Assembly (NCBI RefSeq): GCF_001854475.1
Contig: NZ_MNAN01000037.1
Span: 62,001-126,000 of the forward strand
DNA: 64,000 nt
Reading direction: 5' to 3'
Source of the DNA: Pseudoalteromonas byunsanensis
GTDB lineage: Bacteria > Pseudomonadota > Gammaproteobacteria > Enterobacterales > Alteromonadaceae
The notes under the pieces are model-generated. The model saw only the letters and a program-made list of their open reading frames with translations, had not been told where the DNA came from and searched no databases. Position 1 is the first letter of the stretch. The number at the start of each line of letters is the position of its first letter. Below are positions 16,942 to 25,194 of the stretch, in pieces. The position numbers were made by a program, and so were the translations under genes.

Positions 16942-17047
16942 GCCTATCAGACTAGTTATGAAAGAGTAATCTAACAAATCAGTTAGCTCCTCCCTTTGGC
17001 GCCAGAGAAAAGCGGCGTTGCGGGTGTTGTAATCGTTTAATAATAAA

Positions 17048-18055
17048 TTGGTGGTATTTAGGTTGATTAAAAAGATTCTGTTGTTTTTAGTCGTTCAGTC
17101 CTGCTTCTTTTCTCAGTTTGTTTTCGCAGATGAAGCAAGTGTTCTCTATCTGAAAGTATTCTCGGTAAATGAAAATATTGTAGTTAAAGCTAACCTTATG
17201 GGTGAACATCTAACCTATAAAGTTAAAGAGTCTAAAACTAAAATCAATCTAGATTTTAGCCATTTGTGGAATGAATTAGATACTTGGGAAGTAACAAAAG
17301 AAAGTGTAGATAAGCGGATTTCTCACTATGAAGATTTATTTTTAAAACCCATTAATGGGTTGCTAAAAAAAGCTAAACAAATACATTTTATTGTTGATGA
17401 AAATTCTGTTCGCTATGCTATGGGCTTAATCCCATATGAAGGTAAACCTCTCTTCCTTCACTATCCTATTTCATATAGCTATAACAACGTTGTTGTAACA
17501 CAAAAAAGTTTTTATTCAGAGAGTTGGAGCGGTTTATCAATTTCTGATCATACTGCAGATCCAGAAAATGCCGCTTCATATTTAAGTAAATTTATCTTAA
17601 ATAACAGCCACTATAAAATGGAGGACTTGAGCTATAGTAAATTTGTCGAGTCGGGTCCCTTTGACGTATTGTTATTTAGCCTTCATGGTGTAAGAACTGA
17701 CTCAAGCGCCAGAATGACTTTTAACGAGCAGTGGCTTAGCGCCAACGATTTTTCACACTTTAAAAGTAAACTTATTTACTTGGACTCATGTCAGATGGGC
17801 TCTTCAATTGATTTTTTAAAGAAGCTACAAGATTACGGAAATGAGTTTTTTATAGCCCCACTATTTAGTAACGAAGCTGGAGGCTCTTCAAGTGCAACAA
17901 TAAAAGGGTTCTTTTCAAACTTGAAATCAGGGGATTCCCCAGCAGTTTCAATGTATAAAGTTCGTAAAGAACTTTTTGAAAAATATAGTAAAAGTGATGG
18001 CGTTGATGTAGCTTACTGGAAGGCATTTCCGTTTAGAGTATATCAACAAATATAG
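17048..18055 (+). CDS. Secreted CHAT-domain (caspase-like) protein
   Basis: 335 residues from GTG 17048 (a TTG at 17060 is an alternative). A signal peptide is clear: positively charged RLIKK, a hydrophobic run, then cleavage near VFA-DE. The C-terminal half resembles a CHAT peptidase: 'FDVLLFSLHGVRT' gives His about 213, and 'KLIYLDSCQMGSS' gives Cys about 248, the family's catalytic dyad, with 'AYWKAFPFRVYQ' as the closing strand. CHAT proteins are caspase/separase relatives and are usually cytoplasmic. An exported one is unusual, and its targets are unknown. It may form a unit with the next two envelope-protein genes. Confidence 0.7.
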   Translation: MVVFRLIKKILLFLVVQSCFFSQFVFADEASVLYLKVFSVNENIVVKANLMGEHLTYKVKESKTKINLDFSHLWNELDTWEVTKESVDKRISHYEDLFLKPINGLLKKAKQIHFIVDENSVRYAMGLIPYEGKPLFLHYPISYSYNNVVVTQKSFYSESWSGLSISDHTADPENAASYLSKFILNNSHYKMEDLSYSKFVESGPFDVLLFSLHGVRTDSSARMTFNEQWLSANDFSHFKSKLIYLDSCQMGSSIDFLKKLQDYGNEFFIAPLFSNEAGGSSSATIKGFFSNLKSGDSPAVSMYKVRKELFEKYSKSDGVDVAYWKAFPFRVYQQI

Positions 18056-18177
18056 TGGGCAAGTCACCTTGAAATCACTTAAAACGGAACAAAACAGTTG
18101 ATTAGGCTCCCCTGTACATTTTAACCAAATATTTTTGTTCGCTTAAGTGGGCATGGGCGGTAAAGCATGGAGAGATC

Positions 18178-18711
18178 ATGATAAAGTTTTTATTCGTTTT
18201 TTGGGTTCTGGTTTTATCTGGCTGTACCAGTATACCCATTTCGACCATGCTGGAGCTTCGCAATTTCAATGAACAAAGCTTTGTAGCTTTAAACCCTGTA
18301 GAGATCCGCTCAAAAATAAGGTTGTCTGAGCCGCTCTCATTAGATTTAGCAAAAATCACTTTATCCCTTAGCCTAGAAAATGAAAAAGGGTTTAGAAACT
18401 TCACATTTCCACTCGTGCTTGAAAATGAAAATAAAATCGCTGCGCTAGACGGCTTCTTTTCATCACAACCTGCCAACACAGAATACACCTTTAAGCTATC
18501 TGACATCGCTATTAAAAATTTTGTGGAAACACAAAAATTATTTTCGGATGGCATCAAAAGACAAGCGTCTTTTTCAATCGGAGCGAGTTTCAACCAAGAG
18601 CCCCAAGAAGTACAAGTAGCCTACATCTCAATTTTGCTACAGCTCAAAGATGAAGAAGGCTTTTTTACTCTGCTTGATAATGCCGAAGCTGATTTTGGGC
18701 AAAAAGGCTGA
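18178..18711 (+). CDS. Hypothetical lipoprotein
   Basis: 177 residues, preceded by GGAGAG. Signal and lipobox LSGC at about residues 13-16, followed by TS. The mature part is beta-rich with 'ITLSLSLENEKGFRNFTFPLVLE' in pieces and no cysteines beyond the lipid anchor. Not recognised. It follows the CHAT gene by about 120 bases on the same strand. Confidence 0.7.
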   Translation: MIKFLFVFWVLVLSGCTSIPISTMLELRNFNEQSFVALNPVEIRSKIRLSEPLSLDLAKITLSLSLENEKGFRNFTFPLVLENENKIAALDGFFSSQPANTEYTFKLSDIAIKNFVETQKLFSDGIKRQASFSIGASFNQEPQEVQVAYISILLQLKDEEGFFTLLDNAEADFGQKG

Positions 18712-18827
18712 CACCAAGCTTTTACTTGACAACGGCACTTCAAAGCAGCTTAAGTTCATAGCACAGTGCTACCCGTAAAGTACCAATTAAGGTAAGCTGT
18801 GACACCTTTGTTATAGTTGGGTTATCA

Positions 18828-19460
18828 ATGAAAAGTTGGGTATTTGCTGTAATTGGTGGATTACTAATATTAGGCTCGTCAGCCATTTCTGGTATTTGGG
18901 TCACGAGTTTAGAGTCATCTTTAAATAAGTACTCTGAGAAAATCGCCGAAAAGAAGTTAGCTCTAGCGCGTGCTGACAGCGCTTATACACAAGCGCAGAT
19001 CCGTAGCGAGTTTGCAACTTTAACCCGTACGGTTGTCAGGTACAGTGATTTTCAAAATGAAGAAATTCAGCAACAATGGGATGCTGTTTACTCTGCATCA
19101 CTATATCCAATCATCCTGATGCTAAGAGAGGCTAATGGGCTAAGTATCACCAAGCCTGAAATTTCATCACTCATCACGTTGCAAGAAAACGCAAGTAGTG
19201 GCGACAAGCAGGCCTATAAAAAATTACAAGCGCATCAGATTGAGTTAGTACGTACCTCTGGAACTTATAGAGCAGGACTCGTTCTAGAGATTGGACAGCT
19301 AGAGGCCAAAAAAAATGCAGAGTCTTCAACCATTGCTAAAATTAAAGAGTTCGCCATATTTATTCAGCTTTTAGGCCTGATCATATTGCTCATGAAAGAA
19401 GTGCCAGAAAAGACACTACGAAAAACGTCTGATGACGATCAATCACAACCGCAAACATAA
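18828..19460 (+). CDS. Membrane protein with two terminal helices and coiled coil
   Basis: 210 residues. An N-terminal transmembrane helix (about 4-27) is followed by a long helical section 'LNKYSEKIAEKKLALARADS' and then a second transmembrane helix near residues 172-190 ('AIFIQLLGLIILLMK'). The C-terminal tail is charged and rich in D, Q and P. The long middle section probably lies in the periplasm. No family is recognised. It is the third of three envelope-protein genes in a row. Confidence 0.65.
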   Translation: MKSWVFAVIGGLLILGSSAISGIWVTSLESSLNKYSEKIAEKKLALARADSAYTQAQIRSEFATLTRTVVRYSDFQNEEIQQQWDAVYSASLYPIILMLREANGLSITKPEISSLITLQENASSGDKQAYKKLQAHQIELVRTSGTYRAGLVLEIGQLEAKKNAESSTIAKIKEFAIFIQLLGLIILLMKEVPEKTLRKTSDDDQSQPQT

Positions 19461-19839
19461 GCTTCTGTCTTTGAAACCCATTTAAATGTTTAACTGAGTG
19501 GCCAGAAATTCGCTGTGCATATAACTCAATGCCACCTGCAAAGCTCTCCCCCCCCCTTTTTTTTAGGGCTTAATCCTATTTGCACACCAATCTCGCTGAT
19601 TTATTATAGAAATAATACATCACTCATTGCTAAAAATACCAAATACTCACAGGGTAAATGCCGCCTAATATAGCAGATATGAGCACTTTAGAGCGTGACC
19701 TAAGTAATTGAGTAATCCTAACAAATGCATAAAAATGGACGTCTAACAGTTGGCTTTTCTCACTGCGTTCGTTATTCTAGCCAACAATTAAAATCCCTTG
19801 AATGGGGCATTATTCGATCATATTAACAGAGGAAGTAAA
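19461..19839. other. 379-base gap with C9T8 tract and gene remnant
   Basis: It holds a run of nine C followed by eight T (19548-19564) and the second copy of the small membrane-protein remnant. An inverted repeat GTTGGCT / AGCCAAC lies near 19750-19785. No intact gene is seen. The tract is slippage-prone but not inside a reading frame. Confidence 0.6.
19630..19716 (-). pseudogene. Small membrane-protein remnant, copy 2
   Basis: The minus strand reads ITQLLRSRSKVLISAILGG and then IYPVSIWYF before a stop. This matches the copy at 14385-14570 around 'SAMFGGFYPVSVW', with a 58-bp block alike at 50 positions (19639-19696). It lacks a start codon in frame and the C-terminal half of copy 1, so it is a fragment. 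Confidence 0.45.
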
Positions 19840-20892
19840 ATGAAAATTAGGGATTGTATTATAGGGGCATGTGTTGTTATTTTGTCTCCTTTGGCACATG
19901 CTGACATCAGTCATGCTGATAAAAATAATATATTAAAATCGCTTACAGACAATATTAAGCAACAATATGTTGAAGTAAAAAAGGTAGATAAAATTTCAAG
20001 CGCTCTTGAAAATTTTAAAACTAGCCCTGCATTTACTAATAGCCAGTCACAAGAACAATTAGCCTCTTCACTTACCACAGAATTACAAAAATTTGACAAG
20101 CACTTTACGGTGCAATGGCGAAACCCAAATGAGATAAAAAATGATAAAACAACGCGTGAACCTTGGTTTGACAAATTAAGCCGAAAAAACTCAGGCTTTA
20201 ATCGGGTTGAAATACTCGATGGAAATATAGGTTATGTAGACTTTTGGGGATTTGATGCATTATCAGAGGATTCAAAAAAAGTAGTAAAAGGCGTAATGGG
20301 ATTTGTCTCTAATGTAGATGCTCTTATATTTGATCTGCGTAAAAACGGTGGTGGCAGTGCTGAAATGGTGCAGTTTATTAGTAGCCATTTTTTAAAACCT
20401 AATACCCATTTAAACAGTATTTATTGGCGAACCACTGATACCACCCGTGAGTTTCGTACCTTTGATGACGTTAATGGTTCAATCAATTTAGCTACACCCA
20501 TATACATACTAACTAGCAGTGATACATTTTCAGCGGCAGAAGAGTTTGCTTATAACTTAAAGCACCTTAATCGAGCCACTTTAGTGGGCGAAACAACGAA
20601 AGGTGGAGCAAATCCTTGGCAGTTTTATGAATTAGGAGATGGTTTTAGAGCGGGTATTCCTATAGCTAAGGCAATCAATCCAATAACAAAAACAAATTGG
20701 GAATCAGTTGGCGTTAAGCCTCATATTGAAGCGTCACGTGATGATGCCTTAAATGTAGCGTATAAAATAGCACTTGATGAAGTTAAAAATTCCGTAAATG
20801 ATGAGTTCCAACTAAAAGAAATCAATGACAAACTTGTGGAATTATCGCGTAACAAGCTACTCATCGGGACGCCAAAAAGTAGCGCACAATAG
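19840..20892 (+). CDS. Secreted S41-family serine peptidase
   Basis: 350 residues from ATG 19840 (AGAGGA upstream). Signal peptide MKIRDCIIGACVVILSPLAH with cleavage near AHA-D. The N-terminal helical part and 'WFDKLSRKNSGF' resemble the IRBP-like branch of tail-specific proteases; core motifs are 'ALIFDLRKNGGGS', nucleophile Ser about 231 in 'SSDTFSAAEE', and Lys about 254 in 'GETTKGGANP'. It acts in the periplasm or outside. A paralogue sits at 45878-46942 with the same motif order. Substrate unknown. Confidence 0.88.
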   Translation: MKIRDCIIGACVVILSPLAHADISHADKNNILKSLTDNIKQQYVEVKKVDKISSALENFKTSPAFTNSQSQEQLASSLTTELQKFDKHFTVQWRNPNEIKNDKTTREPWFDKLSRKNSGFNRVEILDGNIGYVDFWGFDALSEDSKKVVKGVMGFVSNVDALIFDLRKNGGGSAEMVQFISSHFLKPNTHLNSIYWRTTDTTREFRTFDDVNGSINLATPIYILTSSDTFSAAEEFAYNLKHLNRATLVGETTKGGANPWQFYELGDGFRAGIPIAKAINPITKTNWESVGVKPHIEASRDDALNVAYKIALDEVKNSVNDEFQLKEINDKLVELSRNKLLIGTPKSSAQ

Positions 20893-20924
20893 TAGTGTGT
20901 TATATTGCTTTGTAAGGTTAAGTA

Positions 20925-21365
20925 TTGAATAAAAAACAATACCAGGAAAGCGGTATATTATATGCGGTGTTCACTACCGTTTTATTGTATTTCCTTTTTA
21001 AAATCACGTTATTTTCTTCTATGGTGTTAGACAAGAAATCAACGTGTCTAAGCTCTTTTTGGGATAACATTGATACTGTTATTACACCTTTCTTAGCATT
21101 TTTTATAGTCGCACTAATGAGCTGCGTTTGGTTTTTTTATTGCGCCATAAAATACAAACGAAAAGTAGGTAAACCTGTATATCTTTTACTAATCGTTGGA
21201 GCTGTGTTCTATTACTTTTGGTTCAAAGGATTTTATGGCTTTTGGTATTTAATGAGCTACGAGCAAAAGGAAATTACATTACAGGAGTTTTTTGAAAAAA
21301 CGGGTGGTACAGACAGGTTAAAGTTGTATGGTAATGAGCGCAGCCAAAATGTATTGTGTCAGTAG
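20925..21365 (+). CDS. Hypothetical membrane protein, 146 residues
   Basis: Starts at a TTG with AAGG nearby, 32 bases after the peptidase stop, so probably co-transcribed. Three transmembrane helices: about residues 12-33, 50-68 and 84-105. The soluble C-terminus 'EITLQEFFEKTGGTDRLKLYG' ends in a cysteine-containing tail. No family is recognised. Confidence 0.6.
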   Translation: MNKKQYQESGILYAVFTTVLLYFLFKITLFSSMVLDKKSTCLSSFWDNIDTVITPFLAFFIVALMSCVWFFYCAIKYKRKVGKPVYLLLIVGAVFYYFWFKGFYGFWYLMSYEQKEITLQEFFEKTGGTDRLKLYGNERSQNVLCQ

Positions 21366-21432
21366 CAATATTACAAGGAAAATTAAAAGTGCGGCGATAT
21401 ATGCCTGTCGCACTTAACACTTAGGAGTTTTT

Positions 21433-22560
21433 GTGAATCGATTAATAACCCAACCCATCTCAATGCTATTTTTTATTCCATTAATAACCGTTTTAGCTTC
21501 TTGCAAAAGTTATGATGCAATGAATTTTGAGTCAAATACGAAATCTGAAATTATTGAATTTATTGATGGAAATGTCGGTCAGGTGGTCTCAATCTCAATT
21601 GTAGATGCAGAGAATACTTACCAATACCATTTAGGGAAATTAAGTAATGGAGATATTCCGAACAACCAAACAATTTACGAAATTGGCTCTATTACCAAAA
21701 CGTATACTGGGTTAGTTGTTGCTAAAGCCATGCTAGATGGAAAAGTTGAGCTTGATAAAGATATTCGTCATTACCTCAAAAATAACAAATACGAAAATTT
21801 AGAGCTGTCCAATCAATATATTACATTACGACATCTTATTACTCATACCAGTGGGCTTCCAGAAGAGTTTGCAACCAGTCGCGAAGATATTGCGCAAGGC
21901 ACATATTTTGAAAAAATATCAAAATATTCCAGAGACAATTACTTTGATGACCTTAGCAAAGTGAAACTCAACTCGATACCGGGTGAGAAATATCAATACT
22001 CAAACTCAGGTACTAATTTAGTTGCGTATATTCTGGAATCTGTTTACGAAAAGTCTTTTGAATTACTTTTATCTGAAATCATAACAACCAAGTCTGGAGA
22101 GAAGCTGACCAGGTTTAGGGGTACTAACTATGAACCAGGTGAAATTGCTCAAGGGACTGACGGAGATGGTAAGAAAATGCCTTTGGCCAGTGCATATTGG
22201 TTTGCAGATGGCGGGCTCACCTCATCAATAGAATCTGTCACTCGTTATATGCAGCATCAACTATCTTCAGAACCTGAGGTGGCTATTTCTCATAAACTTC
22301 TGGATGAGAGTTGGAGTGGTCATGGTGCAGCATTTTATTGGCACACATATAAATATGATTCAAATGAACAAATACTCTACCAAAGTGGCGGTTCAATGGG
22401 TACGTCTTGTTGGCTTGCCATTTATCCGAAGAAAAACATGGGTATCTTCATAGTTACAAATGTCGCAAGTGGAAATACTCAGCAAGAGTTAGGAGACATT
22501 GCCGACAAAGTTATTGACTATTTAACGGCCTATAACAAGGCAATAAAGTCGGTGATGTAA
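21433..22560 (+). CDS. Serine beta-lactamase-like lipoprotein (class C/PBP fold)
   Basis: 375 residues. Lipoprotein signal with lipobox LASC at about residues 20-23. The beta-lactamase/DD-peptidase fold shows SxxK at Ser86-Lys89 ('GSITKTY'), YxN at Tyr189-Asn191 ('YSNSGTN'), and 'YQSGGSMG' where family members carry the third motif KTG/HTG, replaced here by QSGG. Such proteins act as esterases, peptidases or unknown hydrolases in the periplasm. Resistance to beta-lactams should not be assumed. It has GGAG before a GTG start. Confidence 0.87.
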   Translation: MNRLITQPISMLFFIPLITVLASCKSYDAMNFESNTKSEIIEFIDGNVGQVVSISIVDAENTYQYHLGKLSNGDIPNNQTIYEIGSITKTYTGLVVAKAMLDGKVELDKDIRHYLKNNKYENLELSNQYITLRHLITHTSGLPEEFATSREDIAQGTYFEKISKYSRDNYFDDLSKVKLNSIPGEKYQYSNSGTNLVAYILESVYEKSFELLLSEIITTKSGEKLTRFRGTNYEPGEIAQGTDGDGKKMPLASAYWFADGGLTSSIESVTRYMQHQLSSEPEVAISHKLLDESWSGHGAAFYWHTYKYDSNEQILYQSGGSMGTSCWLAIYPKKNMGIFIVTNVASGNTQQELGDIADKVIDYLTAYNKAIKSVM

Positions 22561-22581
22561 AAGCTTGGCTACATCACCGAC
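22548..22581 (+). terminator. Hairpin overlapping the stop codon
   Basis: A perfect 12-bp stem GTCGGTGATGTA / TACATCACCGAC encloses the stop codon of the beta-lactamase-like gene. A CTTTTT stretch follows only after nine more bases, so it may protect the 3' end as well as terminate. Confidence 0.55.
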
Positions 22582-22649
22582 GCCAGATCCTTTTTCGATT
22601 ACTTGTCGAACGGGTTCACCTTTAAATGCTTGGGGATATTGATTTGTCA

Positions 22650-22702
22650 AAACAACTAGACATCTTTATTTCATTTTGAAAGTAAAAGGTATCTAGTTGT
22701 TT
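22650..22702. terminator. Bidirectional hairpin between convergent genes
   Basis: AAACAACTAGA pairs with TCTAGTTGTTT; the inner bases CATCTTT and AAAGGTA extend it imperfectly. It lies 43 bases from the stop of the minus-strand lipoprotein gene and can serve both sides. It has no long U-tract. Confidence 0.55.
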
Positions 22703-22744
22703 GAGGGAAGATCACACTTAGGTAAGCGAGTTAGTATTAAACAT

Positions 22745-24331
22745 TTACAGTTTTCGATAGTCACACGTGTGTATGCCACCGTTTGAGGTTTCAACAAACC
22801 TTACATACTCACTCTCAGGGAACATCGATTTGGCCAAAGCAGTCAGCTCACTATTTGGAAATCTTCTTTTATAGGCTTCCAAAGCCGACAGTAAAAACTG
22901 ATTGGTTTCTAAATCAAAATTCTCATAGGTTTGGTTATTCCAATTTTTTATTTGCTCAGGCGAGGCGAAAAATGGGTTCTGATATTGAGTATATTGGTGA
23001 TACAACTCGTTGTCAGAGTAAGCCCTTAAATTGAAGTCAATCATCGTCTCTATTGATTTTCCATCTATCTCAACCGAATACAAGTCATAACCTTGCATCG
23101 CTGCAACCTCTGCCATCATAATGACAGACGCTAGCGCAGATGTAGAATAACCTAGTGCTGAGTCTCCACGCTGCGATTCGAAAACTATCGAGCCATCAGC
23201 TCTAACTTGTTTATCTAAAATCATGAAATAACGCGCGATACCTCTTCTAAAATAATCATCGTTATTTTCTGTCACTCCCAGCATCATCAGACCTAAATCA
23301 CCTAGCCAGCCTATATTACCTTGCTCTAATAATGTCGGCGTATCTGAACCAATCGCATATGCTTGAGATACATATATTTTTTGAGCCCATTGCTCGAAGA
23401 AGCTTTGTATCGCTTCGAGCTGGTGTAATTCAAGCTCTCGGTGAGATTTTAATGAATGCCAAGCTATAACAGAAGAAGGAAGGGCATATCTCAAATTTAC
23501 CCTCTCAACGCCGTCAACCGCATCAATATCAGACATAGGCGCATTATTGGCCCATACAGAAAAGTTCGCCAGCATGGTATCGAATGAGCTTTCCTGTGCG
23601 CGATAAACAGCATTCACTCTCTCAAAAGTCATACTGTTCGATAATTCAGATAAGCTGTGGCTAAATACCTCTGTATTGTTTTGTGAAACATCTGAGGACG
23701 ACACCAATCTGCCTATTGGAAACAAATCAACTGGGCAAAGGTCAAACATTTGCTGCTCGGTTGCACTAGATAACTCAACCTGTCTGGCACGTTCATCAAC
23801 ATGAAGTACGTCAGAGTTCACAACGGTATAATCTGTTAACCTGCCGTAGCCATAGTTTGAGAATTTTTTCAATTCGCAGCCATAATTGGTATTGTTAACC
23901 TCTCCTTCAAGACCACACACTGCCACCCAGTTAGAGCCTGGTTCTAAAAACGTACCATGGTATTCGTCAACAAATATCTCAACCGACGCTGTTGCTTTGT
24001 TGCCACTTGGATCCGCAGCAGTGAAAACAGCCTCAAACGTGCCAAATGGAATAACCTGCGGAATGTTATGCGAAATAGTCACTGTACCGCTGTCGTCTGT
24101 TGCCGTCACTGAGTTAACAAAATCAACAATTTGTTGTGAACTCACGGTCATCCCACTTTGCGTATCTGCATCTACAACAAGATCGCTAGGCGCTGTTATT
24201 GTCGGAGCCGATGTATCTTTTGTGCTCGGGAGAGTTGTTTCAACACCGCTATCACCGGTGCCACTATCGCTACCGCCACCACAAGCGCCAAGTAACACAC
24301 TTGCTACGAGCAATAAGTAACTCTTATTCAT
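22745..24331 (-). CDS. Lipoprotein with HYR-like domain and alginate-lyase-like domain
   Basis: 528 residues. Lipobox GAC at about residues 15-17, then a Gly/Ser/Asp linker. Residues about 42-125 are an Ig-like domain of HYR type ('APTITAPSDLVV', 'VFTAADPSGNKATASVEI'). The C-terminal 300 residues resemble the alpha-barrel of PL5-type alginate lyases, above all 'ADGSIVFESQRGDSALGYST' followed by 'ALASVIMMAEVAAMQGYDLY'. By analogy it may degrade a uronate-containing polysaccharide at the cell surface. No other alginate genes are near. Identity with AlgL is not claimed. Confidence 0.72.
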   Translation of the reverse strand: MNKSYLLLVASVLLGACGGGSDSGTGDSGVETTLPSTKDTSAPTITAPSDLVVDADTQSGMTVSSQQIVDFVNSVTATDDSGTVTISHNIPQVIPFGTFEAVFTAADPSGNKATASVEIFVDEYHGTFLEPGSNWVAVCGLEGEVNNTNYGCELKKFSNYGYGRLTDYTVVNSDVLHVDERARQVELSSATEQQMFDLCPVDLFPIGRLVSSSDVSQNNTEVFSHSLSELSNSMTFERVNAVYRAQESSFDTMLANFSVWANNAPMSDIDAVDGVERVNLRYALPSSVIAWHSLKSHRELELHQLEAIQSFFEQWAQKIYVSQAYAIGSDTPTLLEQGNIGWLGDLGLMMLGVTENNDDYFRRGIARYFMILDKQVRADGSIVFESQRGDSALGYSTSALASVIMMAEVAAMQGYDLYSVEIDGKSIETMIDFNLRAYSDNELYHQYTQYQNPFFASPEQIKNWNNQTYENFDLETNQFLLSALEAYKRRFPNSELTALAKSMFPESEYVRFVETSNGGIHTCDYRKL

Positions 24332-25194
24332 TTGCTAATCTCACTCTACTTTTCTAAGACTTAAATCGCGGCTATTTTATACGACTCACTTAAAATGAGC
24401 TATTTTTAGAGTATGTTTGTTGCATTTTATAAAACAAAGTACGTATTAAAATCCAAGAAACAATGAGTTAATTGGAACTTACAGAGCTCCACACTTAAAA
24501 GTTCATTCTTATTTCCTCAACAAAATTAAGCCTTTTACTTCGATTTTTCAGCTTTGATTTGCTGATGTCGAGGTTTACTGTCCAGTTAAGTGACTTCGCC
24601 ACTTAACCGACCTACCCGCTAGATTAACCCACAGATGGCTTGCCAAATAGAATAAACACTTTAACCTGCAATCGGGTTTTGTTGCTTTTGGTATTGCCTG
24701 CATTGGGCCCAAGGAGTTATCCAACTTATGGCTCACCACTTCTTGACTATCAAGCTCGCGTGTAAGTCGCTTAAATATAAAAAGCTTATACTTTTTATTA
24801 TTCGTTAAAATTGCTCTATGGCTAGGTCGGTATAAGCGACGCGCCATCCGACGTTTAAACAATTCTACACAACCAGAGTATGCCCAGCCTTTGCCCTTTT
24901 TATTTGAACATCCGCTTTTGATACTTATACGACCATCTGAATGACTTAAAGACCAACACTAACCTTATCCTTTGATAACGGTAACTTATGCCGAGCAGCG
25001 TGGCTTCGCTACTTATTCAACCTACTTTGAAACACACAGAGGTTGGTGGCGTAATACCATGTAATAGATAAGTTATGACCACTGCTCTACCATGCACGCA
25101 GAAATTACCGGTAATATTAACTTAATGAGTACTCGCTCATCTGTTCGCTTGCCTAATGTTGTTTACTGGCGCATAAGCGCCCTAAGGAATAAGA
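24332..25194. other. 863-base region without a convincing gene
   Basis: Short frames here lack ribosome binding sites and family features. Structural items are an 8-bp hairpin GTTAAGTG/CACTTAAC at 24585-24607 and GGCGCATAAGCGCC shortly before the next gene start. It likely contains the promoters of both divergent genes and degraded sequence. Confidence 0.6.

Noticed and set aside
16955..17035. Possible tRNA-like or cassette-site fold in the GC-richer gap before the CHAT gene.
   Set aside because: No cloverleaf with T-loop or anticodon arm could be drawn, and cassette-site boxes do not match.
18102..18593. A 163-codon minus-strand frame.
   Set aside because: It lies antisense to most of the lipoprotein gene at 18178-18711, which has a signal peptide, lipobox and ribosome site.
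19730..19790. GTCTAAC followed by GTTGGCT...AGCCAAC, another attC-like pattern.
   Set aside because: The right-hand GTTRRRY box is missing; one hairpin with a chance left box is not enough.
24575..24862. A 95-codon minus-strand frame in the long gap before the orphan secreted protein.
   Set aside because: It has no ribosome binding site or domain-like pattern, and its composition looks like translated non-coding DNA.
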